From Chloroflexota bacterium (lineage in GTDB: Bacteria > Chloroflexota > Anaerolineae > Anaerolineales > Villigracilaceae): DNA of 64,000 nucleotides. The notes beneath the pieces were generated by a model. The model ran no database searches. It was not told the DNA's origin and was given only the letters and a program-made list of their open reading frames with translations. Every line of letters starts with the position of its first letter. Within the stretch, counting starts at the first letter, position 1. The position numbers and the translations under genes are program-made. The stretch spans positions 1-64,000 of the forward strand of contig JACRPQ010000004.1 of assembly GCA_016223135.1 (NCBI GenBank), in the 5' to 3' direction. This document shows positions 55,129-63,730 of the stretch, piece after piece.

Positions 55129-56565
55129 ATGTCATTTGCTGAATTACTTACCCGGGAACAGGTCGAACGAGTTCATGAAGCGTCGCTGGAAATTTTAGAG
55201 GAAGTGGGGCTGAAGGTACGCTTTGCCCCCGCCCGCGAGCTCTTCAAACAGCATGGCTGCATCGTCGAGGACGAACGCGTGCGCTTTCCGCGCGCGGTGG
55301 TCGAAAAATACCAAAAGATGTATCCGTCCTCGTTCACCTTCTACGCGCGCGACCCGAAATTCGACAAGACCATCCCTCAGGACAGCCCGGTCATCGTCAC
55401 GGCGAGTTCCGCGCCGGATATCATTGACCCGCTCACAGGTCAGGAAAGACGCGCCACTTCATCCGACATCGCGCAGATCGCGCACCTCATCAACGAACTG
55501 CCGGGCTACGACGTCTTCTCCATTTCGACTCTTGCGGACGACGCTCCGCCGGATCAATTCACAATCTCGAGGCTGTTCCCCGCGCTCAAGTATTGTCTCA
55601 AACCGATCCGCGTCACCACCACCAACATGAAGGATACGCAAAGCGTGATGGAGATGGTGTACCTGGTGGCGGGCGGAAAGGAAGCGTATAAGGAACATCC
55701 CTTCCTGACGCATCACTACTGCCCGGTGGTTTCGCCGCTGACGATGGATCACCTTTCCACGGAGAACGTGATGTTTTTTGCGCGCGAGGGATTGCCCGTG
55801 TACCCCACCATCGTGCCGAACGCCGGGTTGACCTCGCCCATGTCCATGGCAGGGACGATTGCCCAGGGCAACGCGGAATTTCTCGCCGCAGCAACATTGA
55901 TGCAAATGTGCCGCGAAGGCACCCCCCTCATCTACGCCACGCTTGGCACGGTTGCCGACATGCGCACAGGCGCATACGCTTCGGGCGGCATTGAGTGCGG
56001 CATGTTGCACATGGCATACGCTCAAATGGCGCACTTCTATAACGTCCCCTGTGGTGGGTACATCGGTCTGACCAACTCCAAGCTCAACGACGCGCAGGCG
56101 GGGTATGAGACCGGCATGTCCGCCGTCGCCGGTCTGTTGGCAGGCATGGACATGTTCAACATCGGCGGTCTGATTGATGCGCTCAAGACCTTCGATTTCG
56201 CCAAAGCCGCGATTGACGACGAAATCGCGCTGATGATGAAGCGTCTCAAGCGGGGCGTGAGTTTCAGCGAGGAAGACCTGGCGGTACCGTTGATCAAGGA
56301 AATCGGACCAGGCGGCTCGTTCATCGTACATCCACACACCGTCAAACGCATGAAGACCGAAGCAATCCTGACCAAACTGGCAGACCGCGATGCGCGCACC
56401 ATCTGGGAAAAGAAAGGCGCACTCAACATCCATGCGCGCGCCATGAACCGCGTGCACGACATCATGAAACAGCACACTGAGGCGTTGATTCCGGCGGAGA
56501 TCGAAGAAAAACTGCGCGCCCGTTTCCCCGGTCTGGTAAGCGGCGCGCTGGAACCCATCCAATAG
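55129..56565 (+). CDS. MttB-family (trimethylamine methyltransferase-like) protein, non-pyrrolysine
   Basis: 478 residues, the normal length for the family. LTREQVERVHEASLEILEEVG opens it; YATLGTVADMRTGAYASGG and GGYIGLTNSKLNDAQAGYE match the barrel region where true MttB carries pyrrolysine. The frame has no in-frame TAG, so it belongs with MtgB-type enzymes that demethylate glycine betaine, proline betaine or carnitine onto a corrinoid protein. No corrinoid protein or RamA-like activator is in the window. It lies 34 bases after the PfkB gene and 12 before the PhoU-like gene. Confidence 0.88.
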   Translation: MSFAELLTREQVERVHEASLEILEEVGLKVRFAPARELFKQHGCIVEDERVRFPRAVVEKYQKMYPSSFTFYARDPKFDKTIPQDSPVIVTASSAPDIIDPLTGQERRATSSDIAQIAHLINELPGYDVFSISTLADDAPPDQFTISRLFPALKYCLKPIRVTTTNMKDTQSVMEMVYLVAGGKEAYKEHPFLTHHYCPVVSPLTMDHLSTENVMFFAREGLPVYPTIVPNAGLTSPMSMAGTIAQGNAEFLAAATLMQMCREGTPLIYATLGTVADMRTGAYASGGIECGMLHMAYAQMAHFYNVPCGGYIGLTNSKLNDAQAGYETGMSAVAGLLAGMDMFNIGGLIDALKTFDFAKAAIDDEIALMMKRLKRGVSFSEEDLAVPLIKEIGPGGSFIVHPHTVKRMKTEAILTKLADRDARTIWEKKGALNIHARAMNRVHDIMKQHTEALIPAEIEEKLRARFPGLVSGALEPIQ

Positions 56566-56577
56566 AAAAGAGTTTCC

Positions 56578-57198
56578 ATGTTTCGTATTTTTAAACGCAA
56601 GGAAGATAAATTCCAAAAACTGATTGAACAACAGGCTGTGCTTGCCTTTGAGGGATTGAAATTGCTCGTCAAATATCTGGAAACGGCAGATCCCGACATT
56701 GCCGAGGAACTTGCCTTCAAGGAAAAAGAAGCGGATGAGGTACGGCGCATCCTGATTGACGAATTGAACCGTACCTTCATCACGCCCTTCGACCGCGAAG
56801 ACATTTTCGCCCTTTCGCGCTCGATTGACGATGTGATAGATTACGCCGATACCACCGTGATGGAAATGGTCATTCTCAAGGTCAAGCCCACTGTTTACAT
56901 GCAGCGAATCGCCTCGCTCCTGCGGGATGCCGCCTATGAAATCTGGCAGGGCGTGCTGCGCCTACCCCGTCACCCGAACGTCGCCATTGATCACGCCCAG
57001 CGCGCCAAGGCGCTCGAAAACCGCGTGGAGGCAGTCTATCGCGAAGCCGTGGCAGACCTGTTCAGCGGACCCGAGGACCTTCATCACGTGGTCGAGATGT
57101 TGAAGATGCGCGAAGTGTACCGTCACCTCTCCAACGCCGCCGACCGCGGCGACGAAGCCGCCAACATCATTGCTGATATTGTGGTCAAGAAAGCTTAA
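56578..57198 (+). CDS. PhoU-like DUF47 protein
   Basis: 206 residues, all helical, with the DUF47 pattern: a short basic start (MFRIFKRKEDKF), KEKEADEVRRILIDELNRTFITPFDREDI, then SIDDVIDYAD and a final AADRGDEAANIIADIVVKKA. Such proteins are encoded next to PiT transporters and are thought to regulate them. The next gene starts within about two bases of its stop. Confidence 0.9.
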   Translation: MFRIFKRKEDKFQKLIEQQAVLAFEGLKLLVKYLETADPDIAEELAFKEKEADEVRRILIDELNRTFITPFDREDIFALSRSIDDVIDYADTTVMEMVILKVKPTVYMQRIASLLRDAAYEIWQGVLRLPRHPNVAIDHAQRAKALENRVEAVYREAVADLFSGPEDLHHVVEMLKMREVYRHLSNAADRGDEAANIIADIVVKKA

Positions 57199-57199
57199 C

Positions 57200-58183
57200 T
57201 TGTTGATAACACTTTCCGCCCTCCACTTTGTTATCATCCTGGCGCTGGTGTTCGAGTTCACCAACGGCATGCGTGACGCCAGTAATATTGTTGCCACCAT
57301 GATTTCCTCGCGCGCCTTCCGCCCCCAGACTGCGCTGACCATCACCGCGCTGGCTGAATTCGCTGGTCCGTTCCTTTTTGGCGTGACAGTGGCGAAGACC
57401 ATCGGCGACGACATCGTTGCCTCGAACGTACTCTCGCTGCAAGCGTTGAGCGCCGGCTTGGCGGGCGCCATCTTATGGAATCTGCTTACGTGGTTTTTTG
57501 GTATCCCCAGCAGTTCTTCCCATGCTTTGATCGGCGGGTTGGTGGGCGCCGCGCTCATGTCCTCCGGCCTGACAGCGGTCAAGCCCGCCGGTCTTTACAA
57601 AGTGCTGCTGGCGTTGTTCCTCTCTCCTATCGTTGGCTTTCTGGCAGGTTTTTTGGTCTTTCGCCTTATTCACCTGCTGGCGCGAAATGCCACGCCGCGC
57701 ATCAATGAATTCTTCAAACGAAGCCAATTGATTACGGCAATCGCGTTGGCGTTCAGCCACGGTACGAACGACGCCCAAAAAACCATCGGCATCATCACCC
57801 TGAGCCTGATTATCGGCGGCAGGTTGAAGGATTTTTCCGTGCCGTTTTGGGTGATTCTGCTGAGCGCATCGGTCATGGCGCTGGGAACGTCGCTGGGCGG
57901 CTGGCGGCTCATCCGCACGCTGGGCGGCAAATTTTACAAAATCCGCCCGGTGCATAGTTTTGCCACCCAACTGACCGCCGGCTTTGTCATCCTCTCGGCT
58001 TCTGTGGCTGGCATGCCGGTCAGCACCTCGCAGGTGGTAAGTTCCTCCATCATTGGCGTGGGCGCATCCGAACGGTTTGGCAAGGTGCGTTGGGGCGTGG
58101 CGGCGGATATCCTCACTGCCTGGTTGATTACCATCCCTGCGGCGGGAGCGCTTTCTGCCGCCATCTTCTGGTGGCTGAAATAG
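57200..58183 (+). CDS. PiT-family inorganic phosphate transporter
   Basis: About 327 residues, eight to ten membrane segments. EFTNGMRDASNIVATMISSRA and AFSHGTNDAQKTIGIITL are the two inverted PiT signatures (GxxDAxN; GxNDAxK). PSSSSHALIGGLVGA and PVSTSQVVSSSIIG are the matching P-loop-like repeats. It would import phosphate with protons or sodium. The start is probably TTG 57200 or 57203, directly after the PhoU-like stop; the frame is open to 57170. Confidence 0.88.
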   Translation: MLITLSALHFVIILALVFEFTNGMRDASNIVATMISSRAFRPQTALTITALAEFAGPFLFGVTVAKTIGDDIVASNVLSLQALSAGLAGAILWNLLTWFFGIPSSSSHALIGGLVGAALMSSGLTAVKPAGLYKVLLALFLSPIVGFLAGFLVFRLIHLLARNATPRINEFFKRSQLITAIALAFSHGTNDAQKTIGIITLSLIIGGRLKDFSVPFWVILLSASVMALGTSLGGWRLIRTLGGKFYKIRPVHSFATQLTAGFVILSASVAGMPVSTSQVVSSSIIGVGASERFGKVRWGVAADILTAWLITIPAAGALSAAIFWWLK

Positions 58184-58201
58184 GCGGTTTTTCTGTGTGG
58201 A

Positions 58202-58260
58202 CAACAGGGTTCAAATGAGTTCCAGCAAAGTTTGACCGTCCCTGTTGATAATGCTACAAT
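58202..58260 (+). promoter_or_regulatory. Promoter with overlapping inverted repeat
   Basis: TTGACC (58232-58237), 17-base spacer, TACAAT (58255-58260). CAACAGGG (58202-58209) and CCCTGTTG (58240-58247) are inverted, the second arm in the spacer, so a repressor could block this promoter of the ABC operon. Confidence 0.65.
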
Positions 58261-58351
58261 GATTGTCAATTAAGATCGGAGGTGCCAGAAACAGACTACA
58301 ACGTATTGCTTCATTCGCTCACTCATACCCAACCCAAAAAGGAGATAGAGA

Positions 58352-59512
58352 ATGCGTACGACAAAGTTTGTGTATCACCTGATCGCCTTGTTCACGGTTG
58401 CCGCAACCCTGCTTTCCGCTTGCGGTGGAGGAGGAGGCGCCAGCACCGATTTCGACTGGAGTACCGCCAAATCCGTGACGGATGGTGGCGGCATGGATGC
58501 GTTGGTCGCCGCGGCAAAAGCCGAAGGCACGCTCACAACCATCGCCCTCCCGCACGATTGGTGCAACTATGGGGAAGCCATCGAAACGTTCAAAACCAAG
58601 TACGGACTCCAAGTCAACGAATTGAACCCCGATGCCGGCTCCGGCGATGAAATCGAAGCCGTCAAAGCCAACAAGGACAACAAGGGACCCCAGGCGCCCG
58701 ATGTCATTGACGTTGGTTTCGGTTTCGGTCCGCAGTTGGTGGATGAAGGTATCACAGCTCCCTACAAAGTTGCTACCTGGGATACCATCCCCGCTGATGT
58801 AAAGCATCCCGATGGCTACTGGTTTGGCGATTACTATGGCGTGCTGGGCTTTGAAGTCGCCACCGATTTCGTCGAGAACGTGCCGCAAACCTGGGCTGAC
58901 CTGCTCAAGCCGGAATACAAGGGCAAGGTCGCTCTGGCAGGCGATCCGCGCACCTCGAACCAGGCAATTCAGGCAGTGAACGCCGCGGCGCTCGCTAATG
59001 GCGGTTCGTTTGAGGACCCGACCCCCGGTCTGGAGTTCTTCAAGAAACTGAACGAAGCCGGTAACTTCGTGCCGGTCATCGCCAAAGCCGCCACCATCGC
59101 CTCCGGCGAGACCCCCATCGTTATCCGCTGGGACTACCTCGCCCTGACCGACCGCGACACCTTCGCCGGCAACCCCAACATCGAATTCGTCATCCCGTCC
59201 GACGGAACACCGGTGGCAGGCGTCTATCTGCAGGGCATCAGCGCGTATGCGCCGCAGCCTGCCGCCGCCCGCCTGTGGCAGGAATTCCTGTATTCGGATG
59301 AAGGTCAACTGCTGTGGCTGAAAGGCTACTGCCACCCGATTCGCTACAACGACCTGGTGGCGCGCAACGTCATCCCCGCCGACATGGCTGCCAAACTGCC
59401 GCCGGCGGAAGCGTATGCCAAGGCTGTCTTCCCGACCCTTGATCAACTCGCTACTGCCAAACAGATCATCACTGAAAATTGGGACGCAGTTGTAGGCGCA
59501 GATGTCAAGTAA
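58352..59512 (+). CDS. ABC importer substrate-binding lipoprotein (PotD/AfuA/ThiB type)
   Basis: 386 residues. Signal with lipobox LLSAC (Cys24) followed by five glycines. The mature part is a type II binding fold of the spermidine/iron/thiamine group (VAAAKAEGTLTTIALPHDW at the N-terminus; TWADLLKPEYKGKVALAGDP; IVIRWDYLAL). The substrate cannot be fixed; polyamine, iron, thiamine or 2-aminoethylphosphonate are all possible. First gene of a four-gene operon. Confidence 0.85.
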   Translation: MRTTKFVYHLIALFTVAATLLSACGGGGGASTDFDWSTAKSVTDGGGMDALVAAAKAEGTLTTIALPHDWCNYGEAIETFKTKYGLQVNELNPDAGSGDEIEAVKANKDNKGPQAPDVIDVGFGFGPQLVDEGITAPYKVATWDTIPADVKHPDGYWFGDYYGVLGFEVATDFVENVPQTWADLLKPEYKGKVALAGDPRTSNQAIQAVNAAALANGGSFEDPTPGLEFFKKLNEAGNFVPVIAKAATIASGETPIVIRWDYLALTDRDTFAGNPNIEFVIPSDGTPVAGVYLQGISAYAPQPAAARLWQEFLYSDEGQLLWLKGYCHPIRYNDLVARNVIPADMAAKLPPAEAYAKAVFPTLDQLATAKQIITENWDAVVGADVK

Positions 59513-60416
59513 TGCACGCATAGTGGCTTCGGGCGGGAACCGCCCGAAGCCACCTTCCCTTCGCAAGTCTCCTCCCTCCTTTGCATGGCTGGGAGTGTTG
59601 CCGTTCCTTCTTTTTGTCGTTCTGTTTCTGTTCCTGCCTTCCCTCTCTCTGTTCGTGGGCGGATTCCAGGACGCAAAAGGCAACTTCACCCTGGAAAACA
59701 TCCGGGGCTTGTTCACGCCGTTCATCCTGAACGCCTATTGGGTCACCATCAAAATCAGTCTCGCCACAGCGCTGATGGGGGGCATAGTGGGCTTTTTCCT
59801 GGCGTATGCCTTGGTGGCGGGAGGTGTCCCCAACTGGGTGCGCTCGTCGCTGATGACCTTCTGCGGCGTGGCATCGAATTTCGCCGGCGTTCCGCTGGCG
59901 CAGGCATTTATCTTCACCCTCGGGCGGGTGGGGCTACTCACCGTTTTTCTGCGTGAGGCGCTGCACATTGACCTCTACGAGCAGGGATTCAACCTGTATA
60001 GTTTTTGGGGATTGAGCGTCACCTATCTTTACTTCCAATTGCCCTTGATGGTGTTGATCATCACACCGCCCATCGAGGGTCTGCGCAGGGAATGGCGCGA
60101 AGCGGCGGAAAACCTGGGCGCCACCTCCTCCCAATACTGGTGGCATGTCGGCGTTCCCGTTCTGATGCCTTCCCTGCTGGGTTCGATGATCCTGCTGTTT
60201 GGCAACGCCTTCGGCGCCTACGCCACGGCGCTCTCGCTGACCGGCGGCTTGATCAACCTCGTCACCATTCTCATCGGTTCACAGATCAAGGGCGACGTGC
60301 TGCACAACCCCAACCTGGGATATGCCCTGGCGTTTGGTATGGTGGTGGTGATGGCTGTAGTCATGTCCATCTATTATGTCCTCCGCCGCCGCAGCGAATA
60401 CTGGCTGAAAAAATAA
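59502..60416 (+). CDS. ABC importer permease (PotB type)
   Basis: 304 residues, six membrane segments, preceded by a basic N-terminal stretch (ASGGNRPKPPSLRKSP). The EAA loop reads EGLRREWREAAENLGATSS followed by a VGVPVLMPSLL segment. The ATG overlaps the binding-protein stop by 11 bases, so translation is coupled. Confidence 0.85.
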   Translation: MSSNARIVASGGNRPKPPSLRKSPPSFAWLGVLPFLLFVVLFLFLPSLSLFVGGFQDAKGNFTLENIRGLFTPFILNAYWVTIKISLATALMGGIVGFFLAYALVAGGVPNWVRSSLMTFCGVASNFAGVPLAQAFIFTLGRVGLLTVFLREALHIDLYEQGFNLYSFWGLSVTYLYFQLPLMVLIITPPIEGLRREWREAAENLGATSSQYWWHVGVPVLMPSLLGSMILLFGNAFGAYATALSLTGGLINLVTILIGSQIKGDVLHNPNLGYALAFGMVVVMAVVMSIYYVLRRRSEYWLKK

Positions 60417-60426
60417 GGAAGACGAG

Positions 60427-61227
60427 ATGAAGAAAAATCTCTTTTGGAACTGGTTTTGGATTTTCATCAGCCTAACATATTTTTTCATTCCTCTCTATGC
60501 CACGTTCAACTTTTCACTGAAGGCGCGCAAAGGGGAACTCAGCCTGCTGGCGTATCAACAAATGATGGAAGACCCCCGCATCCTGCGTTCTCTGATTTTC
60601 TCCACCGAAATTGGTTTGCTCACCATTCTGCTGGGTTTGCTGTTGATGGTTCCCACCGTGTACTGGGTGCGATTAAAAGCCCCGCGCCTCCGCCCTGTGA
60701 TTGAGTTCATCTCGCTGCTCCCCTTCGTCATCCCTGCCATCGTGCTGGTCTTCGGCTTGATTCGCACGTACAGCGGCGGCATTTTCCCGCTCACCAACAC
60801 CTACACCGGCACAAATTTTCTGCTGATTGCCGGTTATGTCGTCATTGGCTTGCCCTACCTCTACCGCTCTGTGGATGCAGGCATGAGCGCCATTGATGTA
60901 GTCACGCTGACCGAAGCCGCGCAATCCCTGGGCGCATCCTGGCCCACCATCATGCTCCGCGTCATCATCCCCAACCTGCGGTCCGCCATGTTGGGCGCGG
61001 CTTTCCTTACCCTTGCCATTGTATTGGGCGAATTTACCGTTGCCACCTTCCTGGTGGGACTGAAAGCCTTCGGTCCCGTCATCTGGCAGGTGGGACAAAA
61101 CCGCGCCTACGAAGCCTCTGCGCTGGTCATCGTCAGTTTCATCATCACCTGGGTTCTCATGGGCTTGATCAACTACGTGGGACGCCGCGGCGCAGCCGAT
61201 GGAAGCGTCGCTGCGGGTCCGCGTTAA
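60427..61227 (+). CDS. ABC importer permease (PotC type)
   Basis: 266 residues, six membrane segments; EAA loop TEAAQSLGASWPTIMLRVII followed by PNLRSAML. It pairs with the permease upstream (10-base gap) and has a short Ala/Gly-rich C-terminal tail. Confidence 0.87.
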   Translation: MKKNLFWNWFWIFISLTYFFIPLYATFNFSLKARKGELSLLAYQQMMEDPRILRSLIFSTEIGLLTILLGLLLMVPTVYWVRLKAPRLRPVIEFISLLPFVIPAIVLVFGLIRTYSGGIFPLTNTYTGTNFLLIAGYVVIGLPYLYRSVDAGMSAIDVVTLTEAAQSLGASWPTIMLRVIIPNLRSAMLGAAFLTLAIVLGEFTVATFLVGLKAFGPVIWQVGQNRAYEASALVIVSFIITWVLMGLINYVGRRGAADGSVAAGPR

Positions 61228-61251
61228 TCCCTGCTGCTGGAAGGTGTCAAC

Positions 61252-62313
61252 ATGTCGTTTTTAGTTTTGGAAGATATATCCAAAGTATTTCCCACTGCGG
61301 TCGGGGTGGAAAAATTCGACCTGTCGGTGGAACGAGGCGAATTCATTTCCTTCCTGGGTCCCTCCGGCTGCGGCAAGACCACCACCTTGCGCATGGTGGC
61401 AGGCTTTGAGTCGCCCACCACCGGCAAAATCATCCTCGATGGCGTGGATATTACCGACCGCCCCCCCAACCAGCGCAATGTGGGCATGGTATTTCAGTCT
61501 TACGCCCTCTTCCCCAACATGACCGTGGCGCAGAACATCGGCTTCGGCTTGAAAATCCGCAAGGAACCCGAATCTGCCATCAAACAGCGCGTAGCGGAAA
61601 TGCTGGCGCTCATTCACCTCGAACAAAAGGGCAACAGTTTTCCCCATCAACTTTCCGGTGGGCAGCAACAGCGCGTTGCCCTGGCACGCGCGCTTGCCAT
61701 CCGCCCGCAGGTGCTTTTGCTCGATGAGCCGCTTTCTGCGCTGGATGCCAAAATCCGCGTTTCCCTGCGCGCCGAGATACGCGCCATCCAGCGTCAACTG
61801 GGCATCACCGCCATCTACGTTACCCACGATCAGGAAGAGGCGCTCTCCATTTCAGACCGCATCGTCGTCATGCACGAAGGCAAGATCGAACAAGTCGGCA
61901 CGCCGTTCGAAATCTACAACTTCCCCACCACGCGCTTTGTCGCCAACTTTGTCGGCTCCCTGAACACCGCCGAAGCCGAAGTGGTGGACCCCCAAGGGGG
62001 CATCGTAGCGCTGCACGGCATCCGCCTCGTCTCGACGAGCGACCTGAAGGAAAAGCGAAAAGGCGACAAGGTGATGATTGCCATCCGCCCGGAACGCATT
62101 GGCTTTATCGCCGAAGGGGAAAAAGAAAACGTCTTTGAAGGCAGGGTCGAAAACATCACCTTCCTCGGCTCCGTCGTTCGCCTTCAACTTCGCGTCGGCG
62201 AAACCATTTTCAACATGGACACCTTCAACCGCCCGTCCCTGCAATTGCCGGGGAATGGCGACACCATACGGGTGACTTGTTCCTCAAAAGCGGTCCTCGT
62301 CCTGAGCGAATAA
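61252..62313 (+). CDS. ABC importer ATPase with TOBE domain (PotA/FbpC type)
   Basis: 353 residues. FLGPSGCGKTTTLR is Walker A, VFQSYALFPNM the Q-loop, LSGGQQQRVALARAL the signature, VLLLDEPLSALD Walker B and VTHDQEEALSISD the H-loop. Residues ~240-350 are the TOBE domain (IAIRPERIGF). Completes the importer; 24-base gap to the permease. Confidence 0.93.
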   Translation: MSFLVLEDISKVFPTAVGVEKFDLSVERGEFISFLGPSGCGKTTTLRMVAGFESPTTGKIILDGVDITDRPPNQRNVGMVFQSYALFPNMTVAQNIGFGLKIRKEPESAIKQRVAEMLALIHLEQKGNSFPHQLSGGQQQRVALARALAIRPQVLLLDEPLSALDAKIRVSLRAEIRAIQRQLGITAIYVTHDQEEALSISDRIVVMHEGKIEQVGTPFEIYNFPTTRFVANFVGSLNTAEAEVVDPQGGIVALHGIRLVSTSDLKEKRKGDKVMIAIRPERIGFIAEGEKENVFEGRVENITFLGSVVRLQLRVGETIFNMDTFNRPSLQLPGNGDTIRVTCSSKAVLVLSE

Positions 62314-62333
62314 CCACCGCATCGCAAGAAAAA

Positions 62334-62370
62334 AAACGGCTCGAGGGAGCAATGCCCTTGAGCCGTTTGA
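62334..62370. terminator. Terminator, T run on both sides
   Basis: AAACGGCTC-AGGG pairs with CCCT-GAGCCGTTT around AGCAATG. On plus it ends the ABC operon; on minus the A8 becomes a T8 run, suited to the gene remnant at 62384-62505. Confidence 0.85.
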
Positions 62371-62383
62371 TTTTCCCACACCC

Positions 62384-62505
62384 TCAGCAAATCCTCGGCA
62401 GCATCTCTCCTCCCAGCATATCCACCACGCGGCTGCTGCCAATGGCGGTCTTGAACAGTACACGTCCTTTCTCGCAGGCAATGGCAACCGGTTTGATACG
62501 GAGCC
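62384..62505 (-). pseudogene. C-terminal remnant of an unidentified gene
   Basis: The minus strand reads IKPVAIACEKGRVLFKTAI then GSSRVVDMLGGEMLPRIC and stops at TGA 62386-62384. It looks like protein sequence with a normal end and is followed by a terminator with a T8 run, but upstream it runs into a decayed copy of the dispersed hairpin repeat (62512-62545). I do not recognise the family. Probably a gene truncated by repeat insertion or deletion. Confidence 0.4.
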
Positions 62506-62511
62506 TAGTGC

Positions 62512-62545
62512 GGCGTTCATGTCGCCTGAACACACGAGATACACT
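62512..62545. repeat. MITE-like hairpin repeat, decayed partial copy
   Basis: TTCATGTCGCCTGAACACACGAGATACAC keeps the core GTCGCCTGAA and CGAGATA of the copies at 31562 and 63634, but the arms no longer pair well. Confidence 0.6.
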
Positions 62546-62739
62546 TGGGCAGGATCAGGGCAAGAATCTTGCGCTGCCCGTACCATGAGTTCCTAAAATA
62601 ATTGGTGCCGCCCCGCTCGATTTGCCGTGGTGATGAACATCATCATTTGGCGGGGAGAAAAGGCACAGGCGGGCAGGGTGCGCGCGATGCGATGCACAGC
62701 ACAAGGCGAACTGGTAAAATCTCCTGCAAGGACTCATCC

Positions 62740-63534
62740 ATGCCCAAAAAGAAGATTCTTTTTTACCAAAAGGATGACCTCCTCATCCTGAACGACAACA
62801 TCTTGACCACCACCGCTATCGAGGCGGAGACGGTGGATTTGATCGTCACCTCGCCTCCTTACAATGTGGACGTTCAATATGGTTCGCACAAAGACGACAT
62901 CTCCTACGCCGATTACCTGACCTTCTCCCAAAAATGGCTGACTCAGTGCTTCCGCTTCCTGCGGGACGATGGGCGGCTGTGCCTCAACGTGCCGCTCGAC
63001 AAAAACAAGGGCGGTCAGCAAAGCGTCGGCGCCGACCTGACCACGCTGGCAAAGCAAATCGGCTACAAGTATCATTCCACCATCATTTGGAACGAAGGCA
63101 ATATTTCGCGCCGCACCGCCTGGGGGTCATGGATGAGCGCTTCCGCTCCCTTCGTCATCGCGCCGGTGGAATTGATTATCATCCTCTATAAAAACACCTG
63201 GAAGAAGAGCGGTGAAAGCAAACAATCGGACATCACCCGCGACGAATTCATGAACTGGACCAATGGTTTGTGGACGTTCAACGGTGAAAGCAAGAAGAAA
63301 ATCGGTCACCCGGCGCCCTTCCCTCTGGAATTGCCTCGCCGCTGTATTAAGATGTTCAGTTATGTCGGCGATACCGTGCTAGACCCCTTCATGGGGAGCG
63401 GCACTACGCTCATTGCGGTTGGCATGCTCGGGCGCAGGGGCATCGGCGTGGAAGTGGATAAAGCCTATTGCCGGCTGGCGCAAAAACGAATCGAGAGCGC
63501 AGGGGAACTCTTTCAACGTCCGCTGTCGTTGTAG
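62740..63534 (+). CDS. Orphan beta-class DNA methyltransferase (N4-cytosine/N6-adenine)
   Basis: 264 residues from the ATG at 62740 (MPKKKILFY). LIVTSPPYNVDVQYG is catalytic motif IV and LDPFMGSGTTLIAVGMLGR motif I, in the order IV then I that defines the beta class. TSPPY is common in N4-cytosine enzymes but also in some N6-adenine ones. No restriction enzyme or specificity subunit is beside it, so it may be a solitary or phage-derived methylase. The open frame to 62602 is upstream junk. Confidence 0.88.
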   Translation: MPKKKILFYQKDDLLILNDNILTTTAIEAETVDLIVTSPPYNVDVQYGSHKDDISYADYLTFSQKWLTQCFRFLRDDGRLCLNVPLDKNKGGQQSVGADLTTLAKQIGYKYHSTIIWNEGNISRRTAWGSWMSASAPFVIAPVELIIILYKNTWKKSGESKQSDITRDEFMNWTNGLWTFNGESKKKIGHPAPFPLELPRRCIKMFSYVGDTVLDPFMGSGTTLIAVGMLGRRGIGVEVDKAYCRLAQKRIESAGELFQRPLSL

Positions 63535-63573
63535 TCGTGCCTACCCCCAATCGGCGCAATTTGAAACGCACCC

Positions 63574-63607
63574 AAAAAGCCCCCGCTTCTTCAGCAGGGG
63601 CTTTTTT
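63574..63607 (+). terminator. Terminator of the methyltransferase gene
   Basis: AAAAAGCCCC pairs with GGGGCTTTTT around a 13-base loop, T run included; works both ways. Confidence 0.88.
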
Positions 63608-63633
63608 CATTCAGCCGCGATATTACTCACTCA

Positions 63634-63722
63634 CCTACGCAGTTTCTTCGTAGCGCGGCACATCGTCCCCGAAGGGGGGGCATGTCGCCTGAAAACGCGA
63701 GATAAATCTCGCGCTACTGCGC
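63634..63722. repeat. MITE-like hairpin repeat, copy 2
   Basis: TACGCAGTTTCTTCGTAGCG at the left, core CATGTCGCCTGAAAACGCGA, and GATAAATCTCGCGCTACTGC at the right: TAGCGCG pairs with CGCGCTA. An extra CCCCGAAGGGGG palindrome is inserted in the left arm. Confidence 0.7.
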
Positions 63723-63730
63723 AGCATCAG

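Noticed and set aside
55129-56565. Pyrrolysine-containing trimethylamine methyltransferase
   Set aside because: The frame contains no in-frame TAG before its end.
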